A DNA stretch of 64,000 bases from Malus domestica (GCF_042453785.1 NC_091671.1:7882001-7946000), one strand, 5' to 3'; positions 1 through 12,115 are shown, numbered from the stretch's first letter. The notes: a model not told the origin generated them from the sequence alone. Numbers and translations: made by a program.

Positions 1-19
1 AGTACCACATAGAGTTCCT

Positions 20-115
20 ATCAAGGTCTAAAATATCGATGATATCGGAAATATCGGTAGTCCAAAAACATGGAAATTTCGATGGAAATATCGGGATAAT
101 ATCGATATTTAGACC
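20..115. repeat. ATATCG-rich repeat in the intron of the HAD paralogue
   Basis: The motifs atatcg, tatcgg and atcgat recur many times in about 100 bases. The stretch lies upstream of the last two exons of the HAD paralogue and so is probably intronic. No coding sequence is visible in 1-397. Bases 180-380 hold several aaagcgct/aagcact words typical of small DNA-transposon relics. Confidence 0.35.
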
Positions 116-397
116 TTGGTTCTTACCAAGCATTCCTGAAATTTAAAATGATCCATTTCATGTTATTAACCGTAGGGTCTGCGCTTTTAATTCGAAGTGC
201 CAAAAGCGCTAGACAATCAGAAGCACCTTCCATGAATTTTTAGGGCATTCTAGTAAAGAACCAATGTGCTTTCAAGTGCATTTTCGGGAAGCACTTAAAG
301 TTGTAATAAAAATCTTGCTGTGCTTCTAAACAAAGAGCTTCTAACACAAGCGATTCGACAAAAGCACTTCTAACAAAGAGATTTGGTACTCTTGCAG

Positions 398-724
398 CTA
401 TTCTTTGATGATAGCATCAGGAACATACAAGCTGGAAAGAACATCGGTCTCCATACTGTATTGGTAAGTTGTAAACCGAAAATAAATATTGTTCAGTTCA
501 TGTTTGTTGCTAATATAAAACATTTCTAAACCCTATCTATTGCATCTATATATGTATAGGTTGGCACTTCCAACAGAACCAAGGGTGTGGATTATGCAAT
601 CGAGAGCATCCACAATATCAGAGAAGCACTTCCAGAACTATGGGAAATCAACAATAAGGACACAGCCATGGGTAGAACCTTTTCAGGGAAGCTGCTGGCA
701 ATTGAGACATCAGTGACTGCCTAG
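398..724 (+). CDS. HAD-superfamily hydrolase (pyrimidine 5'-nucleotidase-like), last two exons only
   Basis: Two exons (398-463 and 560-724) are joined by a GT-AG intron and keep one frame to a TAG stop. They encode about 76 residues. The first exon holds HAD motif IV, FFDDS, the acidic metal-binding pair, followed by RNIQAGKN. The second begins VGTSNRTKGVDYA and includes ALPELWE. Both align exon for exon with the last two exons of the complete gene at 10518-12115 (66 nt each, then 165 and 159 nt), so this is the 3' end of a tandem paralogue. Earlier exons with the DxDxT nucleophile motif should lie left of the window. The preceding intron is longer than 397 bases, against 208 in the intact copy, and is repeat-rich. 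I see no disabling change in the visible part, but cannot say whether the whole gene is intact. The C-terminal tail differs strongly from that of the neighbour. Confidence 0.8.
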
Positions 725-1023
725 GTGCTTAAGCTTTTTAGCTTCAATTTCAAAGCTCCTTTGAGCAAATGGAAAAGCATGGAGGCCAGCAATTGGCTAT
801 GTATTTTCTTATGTATATCCTAATAATGTATGGTCAAATTACCAATGATCAAGAAAGCTTCTTTCTGTATTTTTGAATTATTATTTTGGGGTCTGGCTTT
901 CTGATTTTTGCAACACATAATAACATACAACCTACCCAAAATAAATGCAACAGCCACTGGATAACTATACATGCAGCTACCGATATAAATATCAAGATTT
1001 TGGATAATAATTGATGCGAATTA

Positions 1024-1360
1024 GAGCATTTCCAACAACCTACTAAATGAGACTTTTGGCTACTTTAAACAATACAGAAAAAATGAAGCTCCAACATACT
1101 GACTAAATGACTAGTTATCTTAACTTTGTGAATAGTAACTAGCTGAATTTAGCTAGGAGGAGAGAGAAAAACTATAAATTGCGTCGTTTGTGGGCTTTAA
1201 GAGAAGAAAAATAGCTTGGGTTGTAAAGTTTAGGAAATAGCTAGTATTGATGGAAGCTGGCTAGCCAAATTAACATTTGAGTCATTTGGCTAGTTACAAT
1301 AGCATCAGATTTGGCTAGTTACAATAGCATCAGATTTGGCTAGTATTGTTGGAGATGGTA
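1024..1360. mobile_element. MITE-like element with internal 25-bp direct repeats
   Basis: The left end reads gagcatttccaacaa and the right end ttgttggagatgg, an imperfect inverted pair. No coding capacity is seen. Between 1280 and 1345 a 25-base unit (ggctagttacaatagcatcag plus four bases) is repeated twice and begins a third time. A related fragment occurs at 8425-8577. No clear target duplication was found. Confidence 0.45.
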
Positions 1361-1402
1361 TAATTGATCATTTCTTCCCCTTTATTTCTAACAATAGCAT
1401 AG

Positions 1403-1841
1403 TTTGTGACCTTCGCTAGATTGCTCCGGTCACTAGTGTGGATAAGTATGTATATGGATAGAGACAAGGAAACAAACACAAGATGTATGTGGTTCACCCA
1501 GATTGGCTACGTCCATGGAGTAGAGGAGTTCTCATTAATTGTGAAGGGTTTACACAAATACATAGGTTCAAACTCTCCTTTAGTGAGTTCTAGTAAATAA
1601 TTTAGTACAAATGGCATTAGGAATTATTGTGGGAGAATGATCTCCTTTTATAGAAGGGAGTTTGTAGCTTTGTTCTGACATTGACACGTGTTGTGTTGTC
1701 GCGCTGTGATTGGCTTCTGATGTCGACATGTGTCGCGCTATGATTGGCCTCTTGGTTGGAGGGAAACTCTTCTGGGTCCTTGACGGTATAACGTTGACCG
1801 GTACTCGGTAATTTCGGGATTGGTCAAGTATGGTACAAACA
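1403..1841 (-). repeat. 3' LTR of the LARD-type element (truncated)
   Basis: It aligns with 7686-8136 and with the solo LTR at 14036-14531. Shared landmarks are the ctagattgctccggtcacta block, the recurring gacacgtgtcg words and the inner end gtatggtacaaaca. The outer terminus tgttgatgcac seen in the other copies is absent, so roughly 50 bases were lost. Confidence 0.8.
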
Positions 1842-3559
1842 GTGCTCCCCTAAGTTTCCGAGTGAGGGAAGCTCCTCGGTTGGGGACTTGCAAGATCCAA
1901 GCCACTTAGTAATCATGAAACTTCTAAGTACCAAAGTGTGACATCATTTTCACTTGCCTCTGCCCCATAGGTAGAAGTGACATCTTTTCTGGAGGTATTT
2001 GACCTGCATCTAGGAGTGGTATCTTTAGCCGATGTTAACGCACAATGTTATGTATCATTTTCACTTGAAGCTTACTTGTAGTTTCGAGCTTGGTCAAGTG
2101 TTATACAAACCATATAGTAGGAGTTCCTTAAGTCGTCCAGCTAGGAGATCTGCCGAAAGAGGTGACAGACAAGGTAAGCAATCAGAGTTCCAAGCAGTCA
2201 GCCTCATATTGGAAGTTTTGATCTCGGGTTCCAGGTGATTGTTCTCATTATCCCTATCTTGCAGGCAACAAAAAGGATAAAGAGAAGAAAAGGGAGAAGA
2301 TATGATATGAGATATTTTTGCTTTTGAAGAAATAAAGGATGAATCGGGTTGTACTTGTTGACTTTCCACATGCTTATTCTTGAATTGGATTGAAGGGTTT
2401 CCTGGTTTCCTCCAAAGGAACAAGCTGACTCGAGAATTTGAGAGTCAAAACAAGTTTTTCAAATCTGGGGTACGTTCGACCCTGATGATATGGGATACCT
2501 TTACTTTTGAAGAAGTAATAGGTGAGTTGGCACGTGTTTAGTTGCGCTTGTCTCCACATGCTTCCTTGTATCCTTTTCATTTGCCCTATCTGTTTCTTAA
2601 GCAGATGTGGTATCTTCTCTGCAAGCACAAGATGTTAAAGATGAGTACTCGAGAGAAATGCTAGGTAAGTAATTAGGCAAGGGGTTCCAGGCAGTCAGTT
2701 CCTGACTGGAAGCTTGATTCCAAGTGTTGACTTTTAAAGTTTGGAAAGTAGTGCCTCTTCGATTTTCGAACAAGAAGATATGTTGAAGATCTGGCTCTCG
2801 AGATTCGGAGAGCGTTGCCTCTTCGATTTTTGAACAAGCAAATATATTGAAGGTGTGTTCTTGGATATGAGGAAAAATTAGGCATTCTTGTGAGTATGCT
2901 TTGCCACAAAAGATGGAGGTCGACACATCTAAGGATTTGCCAATTAGCCAGTAGTGATGTTGTTCCTTTACCTCTTATGGGTAATAGTTAAGGTAGTTGG
3001 GGCTACAAAATTCCCGCGCCTTAGCTTGGTCAGGGATCTTTGAGAAAGCTACCCGTGGTACCTGAAAAGTTGATGTTGCGTGTGGGTAGTGTTGACAAAT
3101 TTTATCCAGGAAGATTTGGCTCTCGAGATTCAGAGAGCGATGTTTCTTCGGTTTTTGAACAAGTAGCCCTGTTGCCTTTTCTTTTACAGGGGTGAAGCAT
3201 TTAGGTTGAAATAATGCTCCCTTGATTTCCCCAGTAAGGAAAACTTCTCAGTTGGAAACTTGAAAGATCCAAGTCACCGTGGTGTAGTAGTATATGGTAG
3301 GAGTCCCCCAAGTCTTTGGTAGAGGGAGTTGACGAATAAGGTGTCTTGTTAGTAGTCAAGTTTGCAAAGTAACAAAACTTCACCATTTTCCTTTGTAAAT
3401 GGTAGCCCAAAACTTCTCCTTCATATATATTTGTTATGAAAGTTGTTAGGCCCAAAAAATGGGAGGCTAGGCCTTTTCTTTTTTTTTTGAATTTTTGAAT
3501 TTTTGAAATTTCGAATTTTCAAATTTTCAAAAATATTTCTCTTTTTTATTTTTTATTTT

Positions 3560-4440
3560 TTGGGTACCATAAATTGATTTTGCTTTACACTATCTTGATC
3601 AAGAGTGTGTGAAGCTTTTGACATTTGTAGTTGCCCTCCATTTGTTGAAGCTTTGTGGTGAAGTTTTGTAGGTGAAGCTTTAAGGTTGAAGCATTGTTGG
3701 GTGCCATCACTCTATCTTGATCAAGAGTGTGTGAAGCTTTTGGCATTTGTAGTTGCCCTCCATTTGTTGAAGCTTTTGTTGGTGAATCTTTGTAGGTGAA
3801 GCTTTTGTGTTGAAGATTTTGTAGGTGAAGCTTTGAGGTTAAAGCTTTGTTGGGTACTATGAATTGATTTTGCTCACTATCTTGATCAAGAGTGTGTGAA
3901 GCTTTTGGCATTTGTAGTTGCCCTTCATTTGTTGAAGCTTTTGTTGGTAAAGCTTTGTGGTGAAGCTTTTGTGTTGAAACTTTGTATGTGAAACTTTGAT
4001 GTTGAAGCTTTGTTGGTTACCATGAATTGATTTTGCTTCACACTATCTTGATCAAGAGTGTGTGAAGTTTTTGGCATTTGTAGTTGCCCTCCATTTGTTG
4101 AAGTTTTTTTTGGCACCATAAATTGATTTTGCTTCACACTATCTTGATCAAGAGTGTGTGAAGTTTTTGAGAATTATAGTTGCCCTCAATTTGTTGAAGT
4201 TATTGAATTTCTCAATTTTCCTTTTTTTTTAATTTTTTTTTATTTTGGGGAAACTGGAAATTTGAAAATATGAGAGAGACAATATATACAAATTTTGCTT
4301 CCACACTGTTTTGCAAGAGATTGTGATGCAAGCCACATCTTGTAATAGTCGAAGGTTTGGATGAACAATATAAATTGAATTTGCTTCGAACAGTCTTGAT
4401 CAAGAGTGTGTGAAGCTTTCTACTAGTTGTAGTATTTGCA
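3560..4440. repeat. Irregular tandem array around a cttgatcaagagtgtgtgaa core
   Basis: The core recurs near 3593, 3715, 3880, 4046, 4142 and 4395, with spacings of about 96 to 253 bases. The units also share an aattgattttgctt block and a gcatttgtagttgccct block. The array lies inside the retrotransposon interior. The frames it opens show no protein homology that I recognise. Confidence 0.75.
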
Positions 4441-4649
4441 TTATTACAGAGGATAAATGTCTGAAGCAGATGTAAGAGGGCTGAAGAGCTTAATCTTCGT
4501 ATACCATGCACTGAAGCCATTGTTGGCTTGCAATAAGACTTTGTTGGTGACTATAACTCTTGTTGGGCATAAATGCTCCTCTAGTTGAGTTGTAAAGCTT
4601 GAGGGTTTTTTATTATTTGTGAATACTAAGAGTTCACATGTACAAGTTG

Positions 4650-5345
4650 TACCGCTCGTCTTTTAGTTGGTGGAATGAATGGTGAGTTGCTTTCATCACT
4701 TGGTTGGTGGTACGAAGGTGAGTTCCTTCATCACCTTTCATCACATTTCATCACTTGGTTGGTGGCACGAAGATGAGTTCCTTCTTCACCTAGTTGGTGA
4801 TAAGAGTGGCAAGTTGTCAAATAATATTATAGTACGGGTTGTACATTTCATCACCTGGTTGGTGGCACGAAGATGAGTTCCTTCTTCACCTGGTTGGTGA
4901 TAAGAGTGGCAAGTTGCCAAATAATATTAAAGTACGGATTGTACATTTCATCACTTGGTTGGTGGCATGAAGGAGAGTACGAGTTGTACATTTCATCACC
5001 TGGTTGGTGGCATGAAGATGAGTTCCTTCTTCACCTGGTTGGTGATAAGAGTGGCAAGTTGCCAAATAATATTAGAGTACGGGTTGTACATTTCATCACC
5101 TGGTTTGTGGCACGAAGGTAAGTTCCTTCTTCACCTGGTTGGTGATAAGAGTGTCAAGTTACCAAATAATGTTAGAGTACTGGGTTGTATATTTCATCAC
5201 TTAGTTAGTGGCACGAAGGTAAGTTCATTCTTCACCTGGTTGGTGATAAGAGTGGCAAGTTGCCAAATAATATTAGAGTACGGGTTGTACATTTCATCAC
5301 CTGGTTGGTGGCATGAAGGTGAGTTCCTTCATCACCTAGTTGGTG
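4650..5345. repeat. Tandem array with a period near 100 bp
   Basis: The word agtacgggttgtac recurs near 4831, 4931, 5076, 5176 and 5276, with a partial unit near 4976. Each unit contains two forms of tcacctggttggtg and an aagttgccaaataatatta block. It is a diverged satellite-like expansion inside the retrotransposon. ORFs across it arise only because the unit lacks stops in some frames. Confidence 0.8.
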
Positions 5346-6222
5346 AGAATAAGGGCAGGGTACCGAGGCACATTGTAGCAAGTGTCGAATGACACAAAGT
5401 ATGTTGAACCCTTTCGAAACACAGTTGGCTTATGTATGAATGTGTTGGAATGTATGATGTTTATGTTGATTGATATAAGTTATGATTATGAATGTTTTGC
5501 TATGCATGAAGGAATCCATGCTTTCGATATGTGAACCATGTTGGTTGTAACACTTAGTATCATTTACTTTGTGTCAAAGTACGCATGTTTGAACTCTGAG
5601 TTGGAATATAGAGGTAGGTCAGCGTAGACCAAGTGTTCCAATGCTAGGAATGCAAAAGACTCAGAAGAAGTTGTCTGAGTTATCTTTTCTTTAAATATTT
5701 GCCGAATGGCTTGTGTGACAAAAGATCTCAAGCGGTTAGGGTCAAAAGATTTGTAATGTGTATGTCTTCTTATAATAGCATTTCCTTCAGTACCTAGTCC
5801 TCCACTTTGAAAGAGTGAGGCTTGACCCTATAGTCATAATAGTTAAGGGTACGTTCACCCCTGGTTGTCTTGATACGAACTTTTATCCCTCTTGTTGTAA
5901 TGAGCTTGCTGAGAGTAAAAATCATTCCCTTACCAAGAGACGAATACATTTGGTGACTTAGCGAGTAGCTAAATGAGGCAGGATAGGATGCAATGGGTGT
6001 CTGAATGGCCAAGATCTCCTCACTTGGTAGAAACGATTAGCAAAATGAGGCAGGAAAAGATGCAATGGGTGTCTGAATAGCCACGATCTCCTCACTTGGT
6101 AGAACTTGACTTCCACTTCCCACTTGTTGATAGGGGTTAACCATATGAGGGTTCTTTTGGTATGTCCTTACCTCGACAAATGCATGATTGTAAGCTTGCA
6201 TCATTACCTCAAAGTAAGTCTT

Positions 6223-7528
6223 TCAAGTGTTAGCATTCATCATGCACTTGAAGAAGCATTCATGCATGCTTACCGTGAAGGCCTTAAGTGTTGTTTTATC
6301 ATCTGCCTCAACACAACGAGAGTACTCATTGCATAAACGACCGGCATATTCACGCAATGACTCATTTGATTTCTGATGAATAGTGTATAGCTTATCAGCG
6401 GAGTGTACGTGATCAGCTTGGAAGATGTGTTGAGCCACGAAAAGTTTCTTTAGCTCAGTGAAGGAATCCACAGTATTAGATCGAAGACGACAATACCAAT
6501 TGAGAGCTCTACTAGAGAGAGTTGAGGGGAATATGAGACATCGTTCCTCATCATTGTGTCTTCGGTATGCCATGGTAGATTCAAAGAAGTATATATGCTC
6601 AATCAGATCTTCCCTCCCAGTATAAGATTGCAAGCCAAGCTTCTGTTTCGTTTCTCCTTGTAGAGGGGTGCCAAGAATTCTCTTTGTCAAAGGGCCGGGC
6701 CTTGGTTGATCCCAGCCAGGGATTTAGGAATAACGCTCGGCCTTTAGCCTGTTCACCTCTTCGAGGAGATGCAGAATAAGAGGGTCATAAGTGGAGTCAG
6801 GCATCATTCAAACTCTCATTTGCAAGTTTTCCTCATCCTTTGGAAGTATGGAAGTTTGGTTAAAGGCATGTGGCTTTTTCTTAGATTTACTGTACTGGCT
6901 TTCGAGACGTGCCGTTTGGAAGTCCCCCGAGTCTCCTTCACCTTCTTGTCCCTCCAAGGCATGTGGTTCTTTTCTTGGATTAGGCATTGGCCTACATTGT
7001 GGTAGATGACCGAGCCCTTTAATGACTATTGGGTCTTTGACCCTTGAGCCTATGTGGATAGAATTTTCTCGATGATGTCTTAAGAAGTCTCGACAGTCAC
7101 GGTAAACGGCTTTTGATCTTTCCATTCCTTTTGCAAGAATGTTCCTTCCTCCACTTCTCATACTTCGAGTTGAAACAGCTGGGTTGAGAGATGTTGATCG
7201 ACATTTCGATGAGTAGCTCGCTCTTCGTCAGGAATACCCATGTCGAAGGCAGGTGACCTTCCGTGTTGGGGGGCACCCAGTTGATGGTTGACTTCCACGG
7301 GGGTGATGAGGTCGTGTGTTTGAGTATGCCTAGCCTCATAGAGCATCTCGAAGAGCTTCTCATACTGCTATTAAAGGACCTTGTTCTTCACTGCTATCTT
7401 GTTGTTCTGAGCCTCCAGCTCATCAACTTTAGCCTGAAGAACAAACTTCTTTGGTTCATTCTTTCGTTGCTTTGCACTAGGTGCGAGGGGGTGTCGTTAT
7501 GCGTGTTGTGGCTTCTTTCGCTCCCCAT
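6223..7528 (-). pseudogene. Decayed gag of the LARD-type retrotransposon
   Basis: The clearest segment is 6223-6690, about 155 codons with a Retrotrans_gag-type layout: ALNWYCRL, then SFTELKKLFVAQ, then SADKLYTIHQ and NESLREYAGRLCNEY. This is the capsid-like region of plant Ty3/gypsy gag polyproteins. A likely initiator ATG lies at 7528-7526, in a frame reading MGSERSHNTHND, just inside the primer-binding-site end. Between the two, the reading moves among frames with stops, so the gene is broken. No zinc knuckle or protease follows. Gag would form the particle in which element RNA is reverse transcribed; this copy cannot supply a full-length one. Confidence 0.65.
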
Positions 7529-7635
7529 GTTGGAGAGGGATGCCCGATCAAAAAAAGAGTGTACGAATGGTGGAAACCAGCTTGACAAAGCTGAAGAGAG
7601 TAGGAATAAATGCGTTTCCCACAGACGGTGCCAAA

Positions 7636-8136
7636 TGTTGATGCACAAAATCAGTGAGGACTTTAGTACAACAAAAAGTGTCAAGTTTGTGACCTTCACT
7701 AGATTGCTCCGGTCACTAGTGTGGATAAATATGTAAATGGATAGAGACAGGGAAGCAAACATAAGATGTACGTGATTCACCAAGATTGGCTACGTCCACG
7801 GAGTAGAGGAATTCTCATTAATTGTGAAGGGTTTACACAAATACATAGGTTCAAGCTCTCCTTTAGTGAGTTCTAGTAAATAATCTAGTACAAATGGCCT
7901 GGAGAATGATCTCCTTTTATAGAAGATAGTTTCTAGCTTTGTTCTGACATTGACACGTGTCGTGTTGTGATTGGCCTTTGATGTTGACATATGTCGCGCT
8001 GTGATTATCTTCTGACATCGACACGTGTCGCGCTGTGATTGACCTCCTTGTTAAGGGAAACTCTTCTGGGTCCTTGACAGGTATAACATTGATCGGTGCT
8101 CGGTAGTTTCGGGATTGGTCAAGTATGGTACAAACA
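7636..8136 (-). repeat. 5' LTR of the LARD-type element (complete)
   Basis: The 501-base repeat is bounded by tgttgatgcac and tggtacaaaca, giving the canonical TG...CA ends. Several gacacgtgtcg words of ACGTG type sit in the promoter-proximal half; these resemble G-box/ABRE cores. Confidence 0.82.
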
Positions 8137-9814
8137 ATATTTTTCCTTGAACTCGCTGCATTTCCGAAGTCAAACTCTTCCCACTTTTCATAGTTTAAAT
8201 GAATTTAATGTATATTATTCTATCGTTGTCAAATATATATCTGCACGTCACAATGTGTCATCTTGGTGTCTATAGTTTAATTCTTAAACTTTTGGTATAT
8301 TGTAGTATCATATATAATGAAAAAATATTTTTCATATTTACCAAAACTAATGCATAAACCTAAACAAAGGTTAAATGCATCAGGTTAGGAAAAAAATAAT
8401 ATTAAAATATTTTAACTTAAGCTAAAATAGCTAGTATTGTTGGAAGTAGTGGCTAGCTAAATTAACATTTGAATCATTTAGCTTATATTTAGAGATGCTA
8501 TTATAATAGATCCTTTCTTCTTCTTTTTTTCCAAAACAATCAATCCTTTCATCCCCTTTATTTCTAACAAATAATAAGTGGTGGATTGCTTAGGATTTTT
8601 TTTTCTTTCTTCAACTTGTTGCGTTATGAATTCAAACTCTTCTCACTTACTATAGTTTAGATGAATTTAGTGTATATTATTTTATTGTTTGTCAAATATA
8701 TATTTATACGTCACAATATATCATCTATCAATTGGTGTCTATTGTTTATGTCTTAAACTTTTGGTATATTGCAATATCAAAAAAATTATATTACTAAGTA
8801 ATGTGATAATTTTTTATTTGTTCATATTTCTTCGCACTAAAAGTCATCTATCGAATCAATTAATATGTAGAATTTGCCATAAAGCAAAACACCACTACGT
8901 GAAGGACTGACTATGATACCACTAAAAATCAAAATGGTTTCGCATATACTTATAACGAATAAGAAAATATAATTCCGTACAAGCATAGATGAACAACAGG
9001 CGCACTAACATCGTCATGTTACTACTTTTATTTATATAAAAAAATTGTTGATGGAATACTCTTGGAAAGGTAAAGTCCTAACGAGGTAAGAATCCTTGGA
9101 AGAAAATCTTTCTGTTTCTGGAGATTTTTTGTTTTAAATTTCACAAGGTGGTGTGTTGTAATCTCTACTGAATAAAGCCTTCTATTTGTGGAGGATTTTT
9201 GAGTTTTATAAGGTGTTGTAATACCCAAACAAGAAATTATTATTTAAATCACGATTCTCACATAAAAAATAAATAAAAAAGTGCCAAATGTTTCTTAGTC
9301 GTCAAGATTTGATTTGATGTGCTGTTTCCTTGCTATCCAAAAATACCTTAAAAGTAAGAAATCACAGTGAAAGACTAATTTGCATTTGAATTTGACGGCA
9401 TAGTGGACGGAATTTAATGGTGAGAGGTTAATTGATTGATTTCAAATAATTCAAAAGATTAATTTGCCAAAATCATGGGTCAATTTTAACTGAGATAATA
9501 GTTCCGAAGACCAAACCGTAATTTATCCTAAATTTTTTAGTGTGTTAGGAACATAATTCTTCTATAAATATAATAATATAAGTAGTTGATCTTCTATAAA
9601 TTTTTTACTGTATATTCGTCACATGCAAAGACGAAAGAAGAAAAAAGCGAAAACAATGATGATAGCGACACTTTGCCAGTTAAACGCACGTAAATTGGTA
9701 CGTGTCAAAACACGATAGGGCCACGTAACGAGCTTAGATCTTTTTCTCGTTTAAACTGACTTTTGAACCTTTTTTGAACAAATGAATTAAATACTTAAAA
9801 AACAGTTGTGTGCC

Positions 9815-9822
9815 TATTTAAA
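9815..9822 (+). promoter_or_regulatory. TATA-like box of the HAD gene
   Basis: The motif tatttaaa lies about 70 bases before a CT-rich leader (9884-9910). The leader is followed by a likely 5'UTR splice donor, ctg/gtaacc, at 9934. An acceptor aaaacag ends at 10517, just before the ATG, so a 5'UTR intron of about 580 bases is plausible. Confidence 0.4.
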
Positions 9823-9883
9823 CAGACACATCTTGCAGGCTTCCGACTAGTTCCTTTCTTTCACTTTACCCTACCAAAATATC

Positions 9884-9910
9884 CTCTCTTCTCTCTCTCT
9901 CTCTCTCTCT
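9884..9910 (+). repeat. CT microsatellite in the HAD leader
   Basis: An almost pure run of ct dinucleotides. Such runs are common in plant 5' leaders and are often length-polymorphic. Confidence 0.8.
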
Positions 9911-10517
9911 GCAACGTCGGTCGTTCGGATCTGGTAACCCTCATTTCTCTAGTCTGTTCTTACTTTGTTAGGAGTTTCTTACGTTGGATGTTTTTTGTAG
10001 TTGCAATTATTACAATGGTTAATGTAGGAGGAATCAAATATTGGGTTTACTATTTTGGTTGTGATGAAGCATTGTTTTCTCACTTGGAAATTTAGAATGG
10101 TTAATGTTGGAGAAATCGAATTTTGGGTTTTGTTTTGTCCGTTGAAATGTTGCTTAAATGTCTAGGCTTTCTGGGATTCGAGTCATCTGCCTACTTTGAT
10201 TGGGTTTTCTTGGTGAATGTTGGTTATCGTTTTTTGGTTATTTGAGGCATTTTTGTGTTGGTATTTGGAAATTAAAAGATTGGATTTTTATGGTGGGAAA
10301 AAAAGACTGAAGGTCTTGTGAGGGATTGTTGACGTTTGGTTTGAGTACATTGTGATTGCTTTCACCAAAGAGAAATTTTAAACTGTAAATATTGGATTTC
10401 ATGTCTTTTTTTGGTAAATGGAAGCTGCCCTTTGCTTTTCAGCTCTTGTTGTTATGTAATTGTTTATATGCTTATGAACGTTTCGATTCGTCTTGTTTGA
10501 AGCCTTCTAGAAAACAG

Positions 10518-12115
10518 ATGGAAAATCAGGTTCAATATCACCAATATGAGTGCCTTCTATTTGGTAAGTCCTTTCATACAAAAGGTGTGCTTATTTGAAT
10601 CTATGGTTCTCGAACGGAAAATAACAAGGAGTGTTGTTTCGATTTGCAGATCTAGACGACACCCTTTACCCTCTGAGTTCTGGAATTTCAGTACAAATCA
10701 CTAGGAATATTAAAGGTTGTTCTGGCTTTATGATTCTGGATTTTAAAACTTTGGTGTGAAATGTTCATTGTTTGAATGAAATTTTTATGAATATTTGCTG
10801 TAGAATATATGATTCAAAGGCTTGGCATGGACGAAAGTGAAGTTCCCGAATTGTGTATTTCTTTGTACAAGGATTATGGGACAACAATGGCCGGTCTTAA
10901 GGTATGGTGGTTGTGATCCATTTAACCTTTGTTTATAGCTTCTGAAAGTATGCAGAGCAGAATTGTAATTGAACATGGTTTTTCTGTTTTTCCTGATTTC
11001 CAGGCTCAGGGCTATAACTTCGATTATGATGACTTTCATAGGTACCAAATGTCCGACCTTAGTTTGTGCTCCTTCATTTACGACAATCGTGTGATCTAAT
11101 TTTTTTCACAAAAATTGCTTTCTGCAGTTTTGTTCATGGGAGGTTGCCCTACGAGTTGCTTACTCCTGATCCTGTCCTGAGGGGCCTTTTACTTAGTCTG
11201 CCTATCCGCAAAGTAGTATGTATAAAAATGTTGTCCTTAAAAAAGGGGAAGGGGGGGAATTCTCTTGGATTAATGGTTTCTCTTATGTTATGTTGCTAAC
11301 TTGGTCTTCCTGTGTAGATTTTCACGAATTCGGATAAGAAACATGCGGATACTGTGCTCAAAAGGCTTGGAATAGAGGACTGCTTTGAGTCAGTTATATG
11401 TTTTGAGACACTGAATCCCACCAACAATGCCGATGATTCTGTTGGTGCAGAAGAAACTGAACACATTGAACAACCAAATACTGGTGCGGTGGTTCCAAAG
11501 ACCCCAGTTGTCTGCAAACCATTTGAGCTTGCATACGAAGAAGCCTTTAAATTTGCAAACATCGACCCTCAAAGAACAGTAAGATCTCTTCTCTTGGCTA
11601 GGGAAATTGAGTTAACGATAAGTTTAATAAATTGGCATCTTACTATCTGACATAATATGGTGTAGTTCTGTTTCATATCACCATAAATGGTACATTAAGT
11701 TCAACTTGGAGTTTGCAAAATGGACACTCTTAATTGTCTCCCACGCCACACTCCTGTTGATTTTGTGATTCCGTTTTCTTCTCCAGTTATTCTTCGATGA
11801 TAGCATTCGCAATATACAAACTGCAAAGCAGTGCGGCCTCCATACAGTATTGGTTAGTAAAGCTTAATTTATACGGTTGAACTTCTGCAGTTACTGAAAA
11901 GTTGATCTAGGAATATCATCCTCACCAATATTATTTACGAAATGGTTTGTTTGTAGGTTGGCACCTCCCACCGCACCAAAGGAGCGGATTATGCACTTGA
12001 GAGCATCCATAATATGAAGGAAGCACTGCCAGAACTCTGGGAAATCACCACTATGCAGTCTGAAAATGTCCAAACTACAAGAGAGATTGCAATTGAGCAA
12101 CTGGTGGAAGCTTAG
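10518..12115 (+). CDS. HAD-superfamily hydrolase, pyrimidine 5'-nucleotidase-like, complete
   Basis: Eight exons keep one frame: 10518-10563, 10650-10715, 10804-10901, 11004-11041, 11128-11215, 11318-11578, 11787-11852 and 11957-12115. All introns are GT-AG. The product is 273 residues. HAD motif I spans the first junction as FDLDDTLYPL with the nucleophilic Asp. An alpha-helical cap follows (EYMIQRLGMDESEV). Motif II is IFTNSDK, the motif III region is CKPFELAYEEAF, and motif IV is FFDDSIRNI. The order matches the SDT1/pyrimidine-5'-nucleotidase branch of subfamily I HAD enzymes, soluble Mg-dependent phosphatases acting on nucleoside monophosphates or other small phosphates; the substrate here is not known. 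The ATG is the first in frame and directly follows a probable 5'UTR intron. A close paralogue ends at 724. The closest Arabidopsis match I recall is At5g59480. Confidence 0.9.

Larger units (their letters stand above)
1403..8136 (-). mobile_element. Non-autonomous LTR retrotransposon, gag only, outer end of 3' LTR missing
   Basis: Two similar direct repeats flank a 5.8-kb interior. The upstream LTR for the minus strand is 7636-8136 and the downstream LTR is 1403-1841. Read on the minus strand, the interior begins right after the LTR with tttggcaccgtctgtgggaa, which sits where a tRNA primer-binding site belongs. It ends with a purine-rich run, aacttaggggagcac, directly before the second LTR. 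The only recognisable protein is a decayed gag near the 5' end; I see no protease, reverse transcriptase, RNase H or integrase. Much of the interior is tandem repeats. It fits a large retrotransposon derivative (LARD) mobilised in trans. The downstream LTR lacks about 50 bases at its outer end, so no target duplication can be read. Confidence 0.8.
8137..10517. other. Intergenic block with direct repeat and HAD promoter region
   Basis: AT-rich sequence without a supported gene. Bases 8145-8312 and 8605-8780 are a direct repeat sharing tttaaatgaatttaatg/tttagatgaatttagtg, tatattat, caaatatatat and cttttggtatattg. Bases 8425-8577 resemble 1250-1402. From about 9650 the sequence is probably the HAD promoter, with acgtgtca and ccacgtaac words and a TATA-like tatttaaa at 9815-9822. 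Confidence 0.6.

Noticed and set aside
4650-5345. Regular repeats with spacers, CRISPR-like at first sight
   Set aside because: The 100-bp units are contiguous tandem copies without unique spacers, inside a plant retrotransposon.
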